Made by a program: the position numbers and the translations under genes. Shown in pieces: positions 34,059-42,905 of a stretch of 64,000 bases of DNA (positions within the stretch are counted from its first letter, which is position 1; the number at the start of each line of letters is the position of its first letter). Origin of the DNA: Chitinophaga sp. CF418 (GTDB lineage: Bacteria; Bacteroidota; Bacteroidia; Chitinophagales; Chitinophagaceae); contig NZ_FRCN01000018.1 in the NCBI RefSeq assembly GCF_900142925.1, positions 1 through 64,000 of the forward strand, read 5' to 3'. Below the pieces are notes generated by a model. The model had not been told where the DNA came from. It did not search any database and was given only the letters and a program-made list of their open reading frames with translations.

Positions 34059-34142
34059 CTTCGTTTCTCCTATGTCCAACTTACGTTCATCTTACGTTCA
34101 AAGACCTAGGATGAACGTAAGATGGACATAGGAGAAACGAAG
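34059..34142. repeat. long near-perfect inverted repeat
   Basis: Two 33-nt arms (34059-34091, 34110-34142) are complementary except at one position, with an 18-nt loop. Pairing continues outward with gaps (TACAA/TTGTA, AAGCA/TGCTT). TTACGTTCA occurs twice in direct repeat and once inverted at the centre. There is no T tract. The rest of the 33904-34429 gap holds only a small GATATT/AATATC palindrome. Confidence 0.85.
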
Positions 34143-34429
34143 CTTGTACCTGCTTATATGCAGGATTCAACGAGCGCACCAACATGAGGAGAACAACTAA
34201 CCAGCAATCACTTAACATTCCCTTAATGTTACGGTAATATTTTCTTAACTGACATTCTGTTACGTCAATCACTATTGATAATCATATTGTTATCTGCTAT
34301 TTGTTTCACATGTTGCCTTGCTGTTCACGCCCATTGTAACGATGTATCCTTTTTGTATACCCCCTTAATTTGGCCTCAGCAACTCCCCAATGCACCTTTG
34401 CTGAACAAACGGATTAACTCTCAACCAAT

Positions 34430-37246
34430 ATGCGAACACTGTTATTCACTGTATTATTTTCCTGTTTAAGCATCCTGGGCTTCGGACAGGCTCCCGGACT
34501 GGTGACCGGAAACATCGTGGACAAAAATCAGCAATTATCGCTGCCGGGTGCGACACTTAAATTAAAACCCGGCAACCATTACACTGTCTCCAATCAACAG
34601 GGTAAGTTCGAATTCCTGAGTGTACCCGCTGGTACTTATACCCTGGAAGTAACTTACATCGGTTACCAGACCTTCACTCAGGAGGTGACCGTTGCGCCAG
34701 GTAAAGCAACTGACCTGAAGCTGAAGATGGAAGCCGGCGGCGTAGCCGGAAAAGAAGTGCTGGTAATCGGAGACCGCCTCCGCGGACAAGCAAAAGCCCT
34801 GAACCAGCAGCGGAACAATCCTAATATTACCAATATCGTATCGGCTGATCAGATTGGTCGTTTTCCGGATGCGAACGTGGGAGACGCGATCAAGCGTATA
34901 CCTGGCATCACTATGCAGAACGATCAGGGTGAAGCCCGTAATATTATTATCCGCGGCCTGGCCCCTGAGCTGAACTCCGTAAGCCTGAACGGTGACCGCA
35001 TCCCTTCTGCAGAAGGGGACAACCGTCGTGTACAGATGGACCTCATCCCTTCAGACATGGTGCAGACCATCGAGGTGAATAAAACCCTGACACCCGATAT
35101 GGATGCAGATGCTATCGGCGGATCTGTAAACCTGGTAACACGTGCCGCTCCGAATGGTCCTCGTGTTTCCGCTACCCTCTCTGGTGGAGTGAACCCTATC
35201 CGTAATAAAGCATTGTATACCGGCAGCCTGGTACTTGCGAACCGTTTCTTTGATAGCAAACTGGGAGCGGTACTGAGTGCTTCCTATAATAATAATGACT
35301 ATGGTTCCGATGATATGGAGGCTACCTGGAGCAAAGACGATTTCGGACATATCTATACTTCTGAATCAGAGGTACGTAAATATAATGTACAGCGTATCCG
35401 CAGGAGTGCATCTGCTGCATTGGATTATAAGATCAATGCAAAGAATACCCTCTATGCAAATGCCATGTACAACTGGCGCGATGACAGGGAAAACCGTTAC
35501 CGCCTGCGTATTACAGATATAGAACCTGAGTACGATGATAATGACGCTATTACGGGATATGTGGGCTCCGTACGGCGCGAAACCAAAGGTGGTATCGACA
35601 ACAGCCGTAACAAAAGCCGCAGGCTGGAAGATCAGCGTGTACAGAACTACTCCCTGCGTGGCGAACACCTGCTGGGTAGTAAAGTAGACCTGGATTGGTC
35701 GGCAAGCTTCTCTACCGCCAGCGAAGACAGACCTCATGAGCGTTATATTGAATACAGGGCTGATGATGGCCCGGTAAGCCTGGACCTGTCAGATACCCGC
35801 GTTCCCCTGGTGACTGCTAGCTCACTGACTGACCAGGATTTCGGTTTTAAATCACTGTCAGAGAATCATGACTATACCCGTGAAAATGAACTGGGCCTGA
35901 AACTGAACCTGCGTTTCCCTTTCAGCGTAATACCCGGCCAGAAAGGCCGTCTGCGTGTAGGTGGAAGACTGCGTCTGAAAGACAAGGAGCGGGTAAATAA
36001 CTTCTTCGAATATGAGCCGATCACTGAATTCGGTAATCTGGCAGAGATCTCCAATATCAAGATCAGTGGGAAGGGATATCAGCCGGGCGAAAAATATACT
36101 CCTGGTACCTTCGTGATCAATACCTTCCTGGGCGGTCAGCAACTGGATGATGCTACCAAATTTGAAAAGAGCGATAACCCGGCTGAATACCTGGCCGTTA
36201 ACTTCAATGCTAAGGAAAGGATCACCGCAGGATATATCCGCTGGGATCAGGACCTGACAAAACAGTTGTCAGTGATTGCCGGTGTGCGTATAGAGAATAC
36301 ACATATCGATTATGAAGGTAACATTGTAGCGGAAGAAGAAGACCTGGAAGGAACGCGTAAAGTAAAGAACAGTTATACCAATGTATTGCCTGGTATCACT
36401 TTCAAATACAACGTGAACAATGACCTGGTACTGCGTGCTGCTGTTACTACTTCTATTGCCCGTCCTAACTACTATGACATCGCTCCATATGTGAGCAGCG
36501 TCGCTGATGATGCAGAACTGAGCGCTGGTAATCCGGATCTGAAAGCTGCACGTGCGCTGAACTTTGACCTGATGGCAGAACAGTACTTTAAGTCAGTAGG
36601 TATCCTGTCGGGTGGTGTGTTCTATAAGAGCATCAGCGACTTTATCTACACTTACAGAGACAATGCTTATACTATGGAAAAATTCGCAGCAGATTATAAA
36701 GATGTAGCGACTAATCCTATTCCTGCAGGAGAAAAATGGACCTACAAACAGGCCCGTAATGGAGATAACGTAAAAGTATATGGGTTTGAAGTAGCCCTGC
36801 AACGTCAGCTGGATTTCCTGCCAGGCTTTCTGAAAGGCTTCGGTGTATATGTGAACTACACTTATACCAAATCTAAAGCAGATGGTATTTACAATGCTGA
36901 TGGCGACAAACGTACTGACGTAACCTTGCCCGGAACAGCACCTCATATGTTTAACGCATCTCTTTCTTATGAAAGCAGCCGTTTCACTGCAAGATTGTCT
37001 GGTAACTATACCGCGTCTTACCTCGATGAACTGGGTGGCGATGATTTCGACGACCGCTTTTATGATAAGCAATTCTTCCTGGACCTGAATGCTTCCTTTA
37101 AGCTGACAAAACAGTTAAGGGTATTCGGTGAAGCAAATAATCTGACTAACCAGCCACTACGTTATTATCAGGGTATTTCTTCAAGAACGATGCAGGCAGA
37201 ATACTATCGTCCGAGATATAACTTTGGTTTGAAGTTCGATTTGTAA
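34430..37246 (+). CDS. TonB-dependent receptor, phytase-linked
   Basis: The 938-residue outer-membrane transporter has a signal peptide (about 1-19) and a carboxypeptidase-like regulatory domain (about 24-105; LPGATLKLKPG). The plug follows (about 130-235; IPGITMQNDQGEARNIIIRGL, DADAIGGSVNLVTR), then the beta-barrel, ending NFGLKFDL. The plug wording resembles the Xanthomonas/Caulobacter-type TonB receptor group. No SusD partner follows. A beta-propeller phytase lipoprotein does, 36 nt later, so the likely substrate is phytate or an inositol-phosphate product. Confidence 0.9.
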   Translation: MRTLLFTVLFSCLSILGFGQAPGLVTGNIVDKNQQLSLPGATLKLKPGNHYTVSNQQGKFEFLSVPAGTYTLEVTYIGYQTFTQEVTVAPGKATDLKLKMEAGGVAGKEVLVIGDRLRGQAKALNQQRNNPNITNIVSADQIGRFPDANVGDAIKRIPGITMQNDQGEARNIIIRGLAPELNSVSLNGDRIPSAEGDNRRVQMDLIPSDMVQTIEVNKTLTPDMDADAIGGSVNLVTRAAPNGPRVSATLSGGVNPIRNKALYTGSLVLANRFFDSKLGAVLSASYNNNDYGSDDMEATWSKDDFGHIYTSESEVRKYNVQRIRRSASAALDYKINAKNTLYANAMYNWRDDRENRYRLRITDIEPEYDDNDAITGYVGSVRRETKGGIDNSRNKSRRLEDQRVQNYSLRGEHLLGSKVDLDWSASFSTASEDRPHERYIEYRADDGPVSLDLSDTRVPLVTASSLTDQDFGFKSLSENHDYTRENELGLKLNLRFPFSVIPGQKGRLRVGGRLRLKDKERVNNFFEYEPITEFGNLAEISNIKISGKGYQPGEKYTPGTFVINTFLGGQQLDDATKFEKSDNPAEYLAVNFNAKERITAGYIRWDQDLTKQLSVIAGVRIENTHIDYEGNIVAEEEDLEGTRKVKNSYTNVLPGITFKYNVNNDLVLRAAVTTSIARPNYYDIAPYVSSVADDAELSAGNPDLKAARALNFDLMAEQYFKSVGILSGGVFYKSISDFIYTYRDNAYTMEKFAADYKDVATNPIPAGEKWTYKQARNGDNVKVYGFEVALQRQLDFLPGFLKGFGVYVNYTYTKSKADGIYNADGDKRTDVTLPGTAPHMFNASLSYESSRFTARLSGNYTASYLDELGGDDFDDRFYDKQFFLDLNASFKLTKQLRVFGEANNLTNQPLRYYQGISSRTMQAEYYRPRYNFGLKFDL

Positions 37247-37282
37247 TCGTCAGTGGTTTGTTGTTTATAAAAGGATAAATAC

Positions 37283-38335
37283 ATGTTAAAAAATATATTG
37301 GCGCCTTTAAGTGGTCTGATGTTACTCGGGGCCTGTCAGGTAAATTCGGCAAAGACTGTAGCAAGGCAGGATGGCTTAAAGCCTGTGATCGTTACACAGG
37401 AAACAGGGCACGATACGGATGATCCTGCCATCTGGATCAATAAAGCAGATACCTTAAAAAGTCTGGTCATTGGTACTGATAAGGATAGTGAAGGTGGATT
37501 GTATGCTTTTGACCTGGAAGGAAAGATCGTCAACAAAGTATTGGGTTTAAAACGCCCGAATAATGTGGACATCGCTTATGGGTTCAAATTAAATGGTCAG
37601 CCGGTGGATATTGCCGTGCTGACAGAAAGAGAAACAAACAGCATTCGGGTGTTTCGTCTTCCTGACCTTACACCGCTGGATAATGGTGGTATACCTGTAT
37701 TCCTGGGAGAGAAGGAAAGAGCGCCTATGGGCATAGCCCTGTATACTCGTCCTGAAGATGCCGCCATTTTTGCCGTAGTAGGTCGTAAAAATGGTCCTGC
37801 AGATGGTTATCTCTGGCAATACCGGTTGGTAGATGAAGGTGGTGTAGTGAAAGGCCGCCTTGTCCGCAAGTTTGGCGCTTATAGCGGTAAGAAGGAAATA
37901 GAGTCTATTGCAGTGGATAATAAGCTGGGATATATCTATTATTCTGATGAAACAGTTGGTGTACGCAAGTATGTAGCCGATCCTTCCAAATGGGATAACA
38001 GGGAGTTGGCGCTGTTTGCAAAGGAAGGGTTCGTTTCAGATCATGAAGGCATTTCTATTTATCCGGCTACCGATTCCACTGGTTATATACTGGTGTCCAA
38101 TCAGCAGGATAACTCTTTTATGGTGTATAGAAGAGAGGGGGAGAATGGTCATGCGAATGAACATATCCTTGTCGCTGAAGTACCGGTATCTACATTAGAA
38201 AGCGATGGCTCAGATGTGACGGCAGTGCCGCTTGGGAATAAATTTTCAAAAGGATTGTTTGTTGCGATGAGTAATGGGAAGGTTTTTCATTATTATTCCT
38301 GGGAAGATATTGCCGGGAAGATGGAGAAGAAATAG
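37283..38335 (+). CDS. beta-propeller phytase (3-phytase) lipoprotein
   Basis: Such enzymes use Ca2+ to release phosphate from phytate. The 350-residue protein has a lipoprotein signal ending LMLLGAC (Cys18), then a six-bladed propeller. Visible family motifs are DTDDPAIW near residue 43, GTDKDSEGGLYAFDL (about 63-78), NNVDIAYGF, and ESDGSDVTAVPLG close to the C-terminus. The length is normal. It is in an operon with the TonB receptor and probably faces the cell surface or periplasm. Confidence 0.92.
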   Translation: MLKNILAPLSGLMLLGACQVNSAKTVARQDGLKPVIVTQETGHDTDDPAIWINKADTLKSLVIGTDKDSEGGLYAFDLEGKIVNKVLGLKRPNNVDIAYGFKLNGQPVDIAVLTERETNSIRVFRLPDLTPLDNGGIPVFLGEKERAPMGIALYTRPEDAAIFAVVGRKNGPADGYLWQYRLVDEGGVVKGRLVRKFGAYSGKKEIESIAVDNKLGYIYYSDETVGVRKYVADPSKWDNRELALFAKEGFVSDHEGISIYPATDSTGYILVSNQQDNSFMVYRREGENGHANEHILVAEVPVSTLESDGSDVTAVPLGNKFSKGLFVAMSNGKVFHYYSWEDIAGKMEKK

Positions 38336-38358
38336 ATAGGGGGAAATATAAACGAAGA

Positions 38359-38393
38359 GCCGTCTCAACAAATTTGAGGCGGCTTTTATTTTG
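38359..38393 (+). terminator. terminator after the phytase gene
   Basis: GCCGTCTCAA (38359-38368) pairs with TTGAGGCGGC (38374-38383), followed by TTTTATTTTG. Confidence 0.8.
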
Positions 38394-38409
38394 TTCATAA
38401 TTTATCAAT

Positions 38410-38426
38410 GTTCATGATTCATGAAC
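38410..38426. repeat. 17-bp palindrome between converging genes
   Basis: GTTCATG-ATT-CATGAAC is a perfect palindrome with a 3-nt centre. The function is unknown. Confidence 0.5.
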
Positions 38427-38489
38427 AATCAGATTTTTTGAACAAAGATGCATTCGCCAGTTTAGGGTCGAAAGAATATCGTCTAAAAG

Positions 38490-38524
38490 AAAACGCCGCC
38501 TCAATCATGTTGAGACGGCGTTTT
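38490..38524 (-). terminator. terminator of the siderophore receptor gene
   Basis: Arms 38490-38504 and 38510-38524 (15 nt, one wobble) pair, followed on the minus strand by a TTTTCTTTT tail. The core is nearly the same sequence as the phytase terminator in opposite orientation. Confidence 0.8.
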
Positions 38525-38547
38525 GGTTTATATACCTGGTGAGGGAA

Positions 38548-40977
38548 TTAGAATTTGAAAGCGATGCTTCCGGTAATGCTTCTTGTCTTCTGAGGATTCA
38601 TGGTAGAATAACCGATCCAGTAATGTTTATCCGTCAGGTTATCTACTTTGGCGCCAATGCGGAATTTATTAGTATCGTAAGAGATACTTGCATTCAGCAC
38701 TGTGTATTCAGGCAGCGTAAAAATGCCGGTGGAAGCAGAATTAACTACTTTGGTTTCGCTGGCGTAGTTACCACCGAAGCCGAAGTTCAGACCACGTGTA
38801 GCGCTGATAGGCAGGTGATAGCTCAACCATAGGTTCGCAAGAACCGGAGATCCTGCTGTAGTCGGACGACGGCCTTCCACATCTGAAGATGACTTTTCAT
38901 ATTTGGAATCATTATACGCGAAGCCCGCTATGATGTTCAGTCCCTGGATTGGGTTCGCTATGATCTGCGCTTCAAATCCTTTACTGAGCTGTGTACCATC
39001 CTGGATACTGCGGAGTGGATGCTCAGGATCTGTACGTACGATATCTTTTACCTTGATGTCGTAGTAGCTGAATGTACCGGTCAGTCTGCCATCGAAGAGG
39101 TCCATTTTCACACCACCTTCAATCTGGTTAGCCTGTTCAGGCGTAAAAGCCTTTTGCTTGCTGGAATCGTATCCTGCTACGTTTTTGAAGCCGTTCTGAT
39201 AGTTGCCGAATACGGAGAACTTATCTTTTATGATCTGGTAAACAATACCAAATTTCGGAGATAAAGCTGTCTGTGTATAACCATCGGCTCCTGTCTTACC
39301 TGAGGTATTATCATAAGTCCCCTTACGATCGAAATAATCGACACGTAATGCTGCCTGTACCGCCAGTTTGTCTGTGATGTTCAGTACATCAGATGCATAA
39401 GCACTGTAAGTATAAGCTTTGTAGATGACAGGATATGTAAAGGTGTAACCGCCATTCTGATAGATCTTGTCCATATTGGCGCGGTTGAAACCATTGTAAT
39501 CGGAAACAACACCATGAGAAGGAACGATGTCATAAGTACCACCGGAGTAGTATTCATCTTCATTCAGGAAGAAGAAATCCAGACCGCCTACAAAGCGATT
39601 CCTCATTTTACCGATCCTGAAGTCGCCGCTGAAGTTCTGCTGTATTTCGGTTACTCCTACTTTGCTGTTATCGGTGAACTGATCATTACGGGAAATGGAG
39701 TCGCCAGGCAGCAGGTAGAAATAAGGGCCTGCGCCATCGGAGTAACTGTTAGTATTGGTAAAGATTGTCTGAGATGTCCACTGATCAGAGAGCTTATAGT
39801 TCATGGTAGCAAAGAAGTTCATATTCCTGGACTTCTGTATAAGATCTTCATTGAAGAAAGAGCGTTTATAGTCGATGTTCAGCTTATCGGCGCTCTGCGC
39901 ACTCAACCTGGACATGTTCAGCCCCCATGGGAAGAAGAAGATGGTATTACCTGTTCCTTCTCCGCTATAGTATTCAGCATCGAACTGGAAAGAGAGTTTG
40001 TCATTTACTTTATAGGAAACGCTTGGCGCGAAAGCAATGGTTTTATTGAAACCATTGTCCTGCCAGCTGTTTTCGTAAGTGTATGCAGTATTGAGGCGCA
40101 GGGCTACTTTGCCGGTGGAGTCAAGGGGAGTGTTGATATCTGCCTGCAGACGATTGTAGGAAAAACTACCGCCGGCGTAGGTGATCTCTCCACCAAAATG
40201 ATCATATGGCTTTTTTGTTACACGGTTGATCAGACCACCATAAGAAGTGAGTGTGCTACCGAAGAGTGTAGCGGAAGGGCCTTTGATCACCTCAAGTCTT
40301 TCCAGGTTGGCAGCATCGATCTTGGTAGCCACATTACCTGCTACACCATTGCGCAACTGGCTCTGTACAATAAAACCGCGGGAGCTGTAATAGGATCCGC
40401 CATCACCGCTACGGCCGGTAGATTCCCACAGCCTGGCAATACCAGTAGCATTCCTCATCGCATCATCTACAGAATATACCAGCTGGTTAGCCATCAGGTC
40501 TTTGGTGATCGTAGTATATACCTGCGGGTTTTCGATATTGGCCAGTGGCAGTTTGGATACATACTCACTACTGCGTTTCACCAGCTTATTCTGTGTACCG
40601 GTGATCACCACCTCGTTCAGTTCTTTGCGGGAGATATCCAGCTGAAAATCTGCAGTAACAATCTGTCCTGATGCTACCGTAATATCTTTTATAACGTTGC
40701 TGAAGCCTGGCTGGGAAATAACGATCTGGTAATTGCCTGCCGGAATACCCCGGAAAGTAAAGCTACCTGCCCCGTCAGTAGTGGTAGCATGGGTAGTGCC
40801 CTGGAGGACCACTGGCACATCTGCAGCTGGTTTCCCATCTGAAGTTATTACCTTCCCTTTTATGATACCGTTGTTGTCTTCATTAAAAGAAGCCGCATTG
40901 GCTGCGGTAAAGAAAGAGAGCAAAACGACAAAAAATAGTAAAGCTGCTCTTGTATAATGGCCTGTAAACTTCATCAT
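38548..40977 (-). CDS. TonB-dependent siderophore receptor
   Basis: The 809-residue outer-membrane receptor has a signal peptide (about 1-29) and a carboxypeptidase-like domain (about 38-115). The plug follows (about 130-260; YSSRGF, LERLEVIKGPSATLFGS, GGLINRVTKKP), then a 22-strand-type barrel ending SITGSIAFKF. The plug signatures fit the FhuA/FpvA-like siderophore receptor group, so ferric-siderophore uptake is likely. No regulator or siderophore gene lies beside it. Either of the two initial Met codons could start it. Confidence 0.92.
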   Translation of the reverse strand: MMKFTGHYTRAALLFFVVLLSFFTAANAASFNEDNNGIIKGKVITSDGKPAADVPVVLQGTTHATTTDGAGSFTFRGIPAGNYQIVISQPGFSNVIKDITVASGQIVTADFQLDISRKELNEVVITGTQNKLVKRSSEYVSKLPLANIENPQVYTTITKDLMANQLVYSVDDAMRNATGIARLWESTGRSGDGGSYYSSRGFIVQSQLRNGVAGNVATKIDAANLERLEVIKGPSATLFGSTLTSYGGLINRVTKKPYDHFGGEITYAGGSFSYNRLQADINTPLDSTGKVALRLNTAYTYENSWQDNGFNKTIAFAPSVSYKVNDKLSFQFDAEYYSGEGTGNTIFFFPWGLNMSRLSAQSADKLNIDYKRSFFNEDLIQKSRNMNFFATMNYKLSDQWTSQTIFTNTNSYSDGAGPYFYLLPGDSISRNDQFTDNSKVGVTEIQQNFSGDFRIGKMRNRFVGGLDFFFLNEDEYYSGGTYDIVPSHGVVSDYNGFNRANMDKIYQNGGYTFTYPVIYKAYTYSAYASDVLNITDKLAVQAALRVDYFDRKGTYDNTSGKTGADGYTQTALSPKFGIVYQIIKDKFSVFGNYQNGFKNVAGYDSSKQKAFTPEQANQIEGGVKMDLFDGRLTGTFSYYDIKVKDIVRTDPEHPLRSIQDGTQLSKGFEAQIIANPIQGLNIIAGFAYNDSKYEKSSSDVEGRRPTTAGSPVLANLWLSYHLPISATRGLNFGFGGNYASETKVVNSASTGIFTLPEYTVLNASISYDTNKFRIGAKVDNLTDKHYWIGYSTMNPQKTRSITGSIAFKF

Positions 40978-41083
40978 AGTGTTTGCTGTAGTTGAAAATC
41001 AGGCGCAAATTTGACGTAGTCAGCTTTACTTGTGATGTCGCATCGGGAAAAGTTTTTACTCAAAAGGGAAAAATTACCTGTTG

Positions 41084-42820
41084 TTACCTGCCTGCTTCCT
41101 GGAGGAAGTCTTTGATACCCTGCACGATCTTGTCTGCCAGTACCAGCCGGAAGTTCTCATCCAGTATCCGGATCTCGTCTTCCGGGTAGCTGAGGAAAAG
41201 TGTTTCTATGAGGGCTGTTGGCATCTCTGTGGGCATGTTCAGTATGAAGTTGAAATTGGCGTTGTTTTTAAAGTCCGCCAGTCCCGTTTCGAGGAGCCGG
41301 TTGTGAAGGTTCCGGTTCAGTGGTTCACAGAAGGGATATTTGTAGTAGTTGGCGGTGCCTTTCACATCTACCGGGTTGATGGATGAATTCATGTGAATGC
41401 TCAGTAGCAGGTCGGGCGCCAGCTGGCGATAGTTATACAAACGGTCCTGGTTGTCGACAAATACATCGCTTACCCTTGTGGTAATGACGTGGGCGCCTTC
41501 TTTCTCGAGGGCTACCTTTACCAGCATGGCCATGATCAGGGTCAACTGTTTTTCAGCTACGCCCATAGCGCCGGCAGTGCCAATATTACCACCTCCATGA
41601 CCGGCATCTACCGCGATAGTCAGGTCTTTTAACTGAAGGCTGGCGGGCTGGTGTTTGATACGGATGGTGAGCCGGTTGCTATCGGTATAAAATATCTTAT
41701 AGCCCCAGGGCTGGTTGTGTGTCAGTGAAACTGCTATGCGGAATACGTCTGGGCCAACCTGTTTCCAGTCTATCCGGCTGATTTCTCCGGTACTTTGCGT
41801 CTCCGGCAGAAAGCCCGGTTCTGATATAGCGCCGTGGATGTCTACGATGAGCTTACCTGGATTGATTTCCTGTGTGGAAAGATAAGGTAGTTTGTCGGCC
41901 AGCCCCACGGAGATATAGTCGAATTGTTTATCACTCCATACCCGGGCCTCATTCACAATGCTCTGGGGAGCAGGTTCTGTTTCGGTCATCGTATCTACCA
42001 GGCTTTCCGGAATATAGGCAAACTGGTTGGCGCTGAGTTTTACCCGATAGTGACTGCCTTCCCTGCCAGTCACATGCAGCCGTACATCCCCATCCAGGTA
42101 GCCCATTTTTTCAGGGCCTAACCTGTCTCCCTCGGGGGAGATGGTCAGGTAGGTCTGGTCGTCAATGGTGCGGGCTGTCAGTTGTGTACTGCGTTGAAAG
42201 GTATAACGGAATGTGCCGGGCAATACCGCTGTTTGTCCCTTATATTTCAGGTATACATTGATCTTGCCATCCAGCAGGGAATCTTCCTCTGTCAGCACAT
42301 AATACCCCTGGTAGAAGCCTGCGATCCCACTGGTCTGTGCGGCGGGTAGTTCCGGGATAGGTGTACCGTCAAACCAGCTGGCCTGTCCTCCGGGATAGCC
42401 CTTCATACGTACCCGTAAGGTGTCGCCTACGGAAAGGGTCGTATTGGATTTAGGCGATATTGTTACATAGTCGATACGGAAAGAAGGTGTCACCCGCAAT
42501 GGTGGTGGCGGATTATAGTAGAAATGGTAAGTGCGCGATACGAATTTCCCCAAGCTGTCCGTAGCCGAAAGCACCATCGTCGTTTTTCCTGGTTTCAGGT
42601 CACGCTTCAGCGCAAATACACCGTTGGGGTATACGTAAATGCTGTCATTGTTCAGCAATACCTTACAGCCCTCACACGTGCGGCCTGAGAAATATTGTCT
42701 GGCGCTGCTGGTATTGATCTCAGTCCTGAGTGGCTGTGCCATTTTCAGGAATGCCTGTGCATGCAGTTGTAGACCTGTATACGCTGTTTGTATCAGTATT
42801 AATAGTGCGAATCTCCTCAT
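41084..42820 (-). CDS. N-acetylmuramoyl-L-alanine amidase with large N-terminal extension
   Basis: The enzyme cuts the bond between N-acetylmuramic acid and the peptide stem during cell separation. The 578-residue exported protein has a signal peptide (about 1-21) and two or more beta-sandwich or SH3-like modules (about 25-380). The C-terminal Amidase_3 domain (about 395-578) shows zinc ligands in VDAGHGG, EKQLTL and SIHMNSS, and the catalytic Glu in ALIETLFLS. The extension is far longer than in AmiC and may direct the enzyme within the envelope. Confidence 0.9.
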   Translation of the reverse strand: MRRFALLILIQTAYTGLQLHAQAFLKMAQPLRTEINTSSARQYFSGRTCEGCKVLLNNDSIYVYPNGVFALKRDLKPGKTTMVLSATDSLGKFVSRTYHFYYNPPPPLRVTPSFRIDYVTISPKSNTTLSVGDTLRVRMKGYPGGQASWFDGTPIPELPAAQTSGIAGFYQGYYVLTEEDSLLDGKINVYLKYKGQTAVLPGTFRYTFQRSTQLTARTIDDQTYLTISPEGDRLGPEKMGYLDGDVRLHVTGREGSHYRVKLSANQFAYIPESLVDTMTETEPAPQSIVNEARVWSDKQFDYISVGLADKLPYLSTQEINPGKLIVDIHGAISEPGFLPETQSTGEISRIDWKQVGPDVFRIAVSLTHNQPWGYKIFYTDSNRLTIRIKHQPASLQLKDLTIAVDAGHGGGNIGTAGAMGVAEKQLTLIMAMLVKVALEKEGAHVITTRVSDVFVDNQDRLYNYRQLAPDLLLSIHMNSSINPVDVKGTANYYKYPFCEPLNRNLHNRLLETGLADFKNNANFNFILNMPTEMPTALIETLFLSYPEDEIRILDENFRLVLADKIVQGIKDFLQEAGR

Positions 42821-42847
42821 AGTCCCACGACAAAGTAAACAAAAAAA

Positions 42848-42871
42848 ATGCCACCCGCTCTTACGGATGGC
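42848..42871 (-). terminator. terminator of the acyl-CoA dehydrogenase gene
   Basis: TGCCA-C-CCG pairs with CGG-A-TGGCA; the minus strand continues into TTTTTTTTG. Confidence 0.75.
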
Positions 42872-42905
42872 ACTCGAAAATATTGAAAAATTGCGATGGC
42901 GAAGC

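Noticed and set aside
34275..34469. 64-residue frame with a hydrophobic start before the TonB receptor
   Set aside because: It overlaps the receptor start in another frame and has no conserved features; likely chance in AT-rich DNA.
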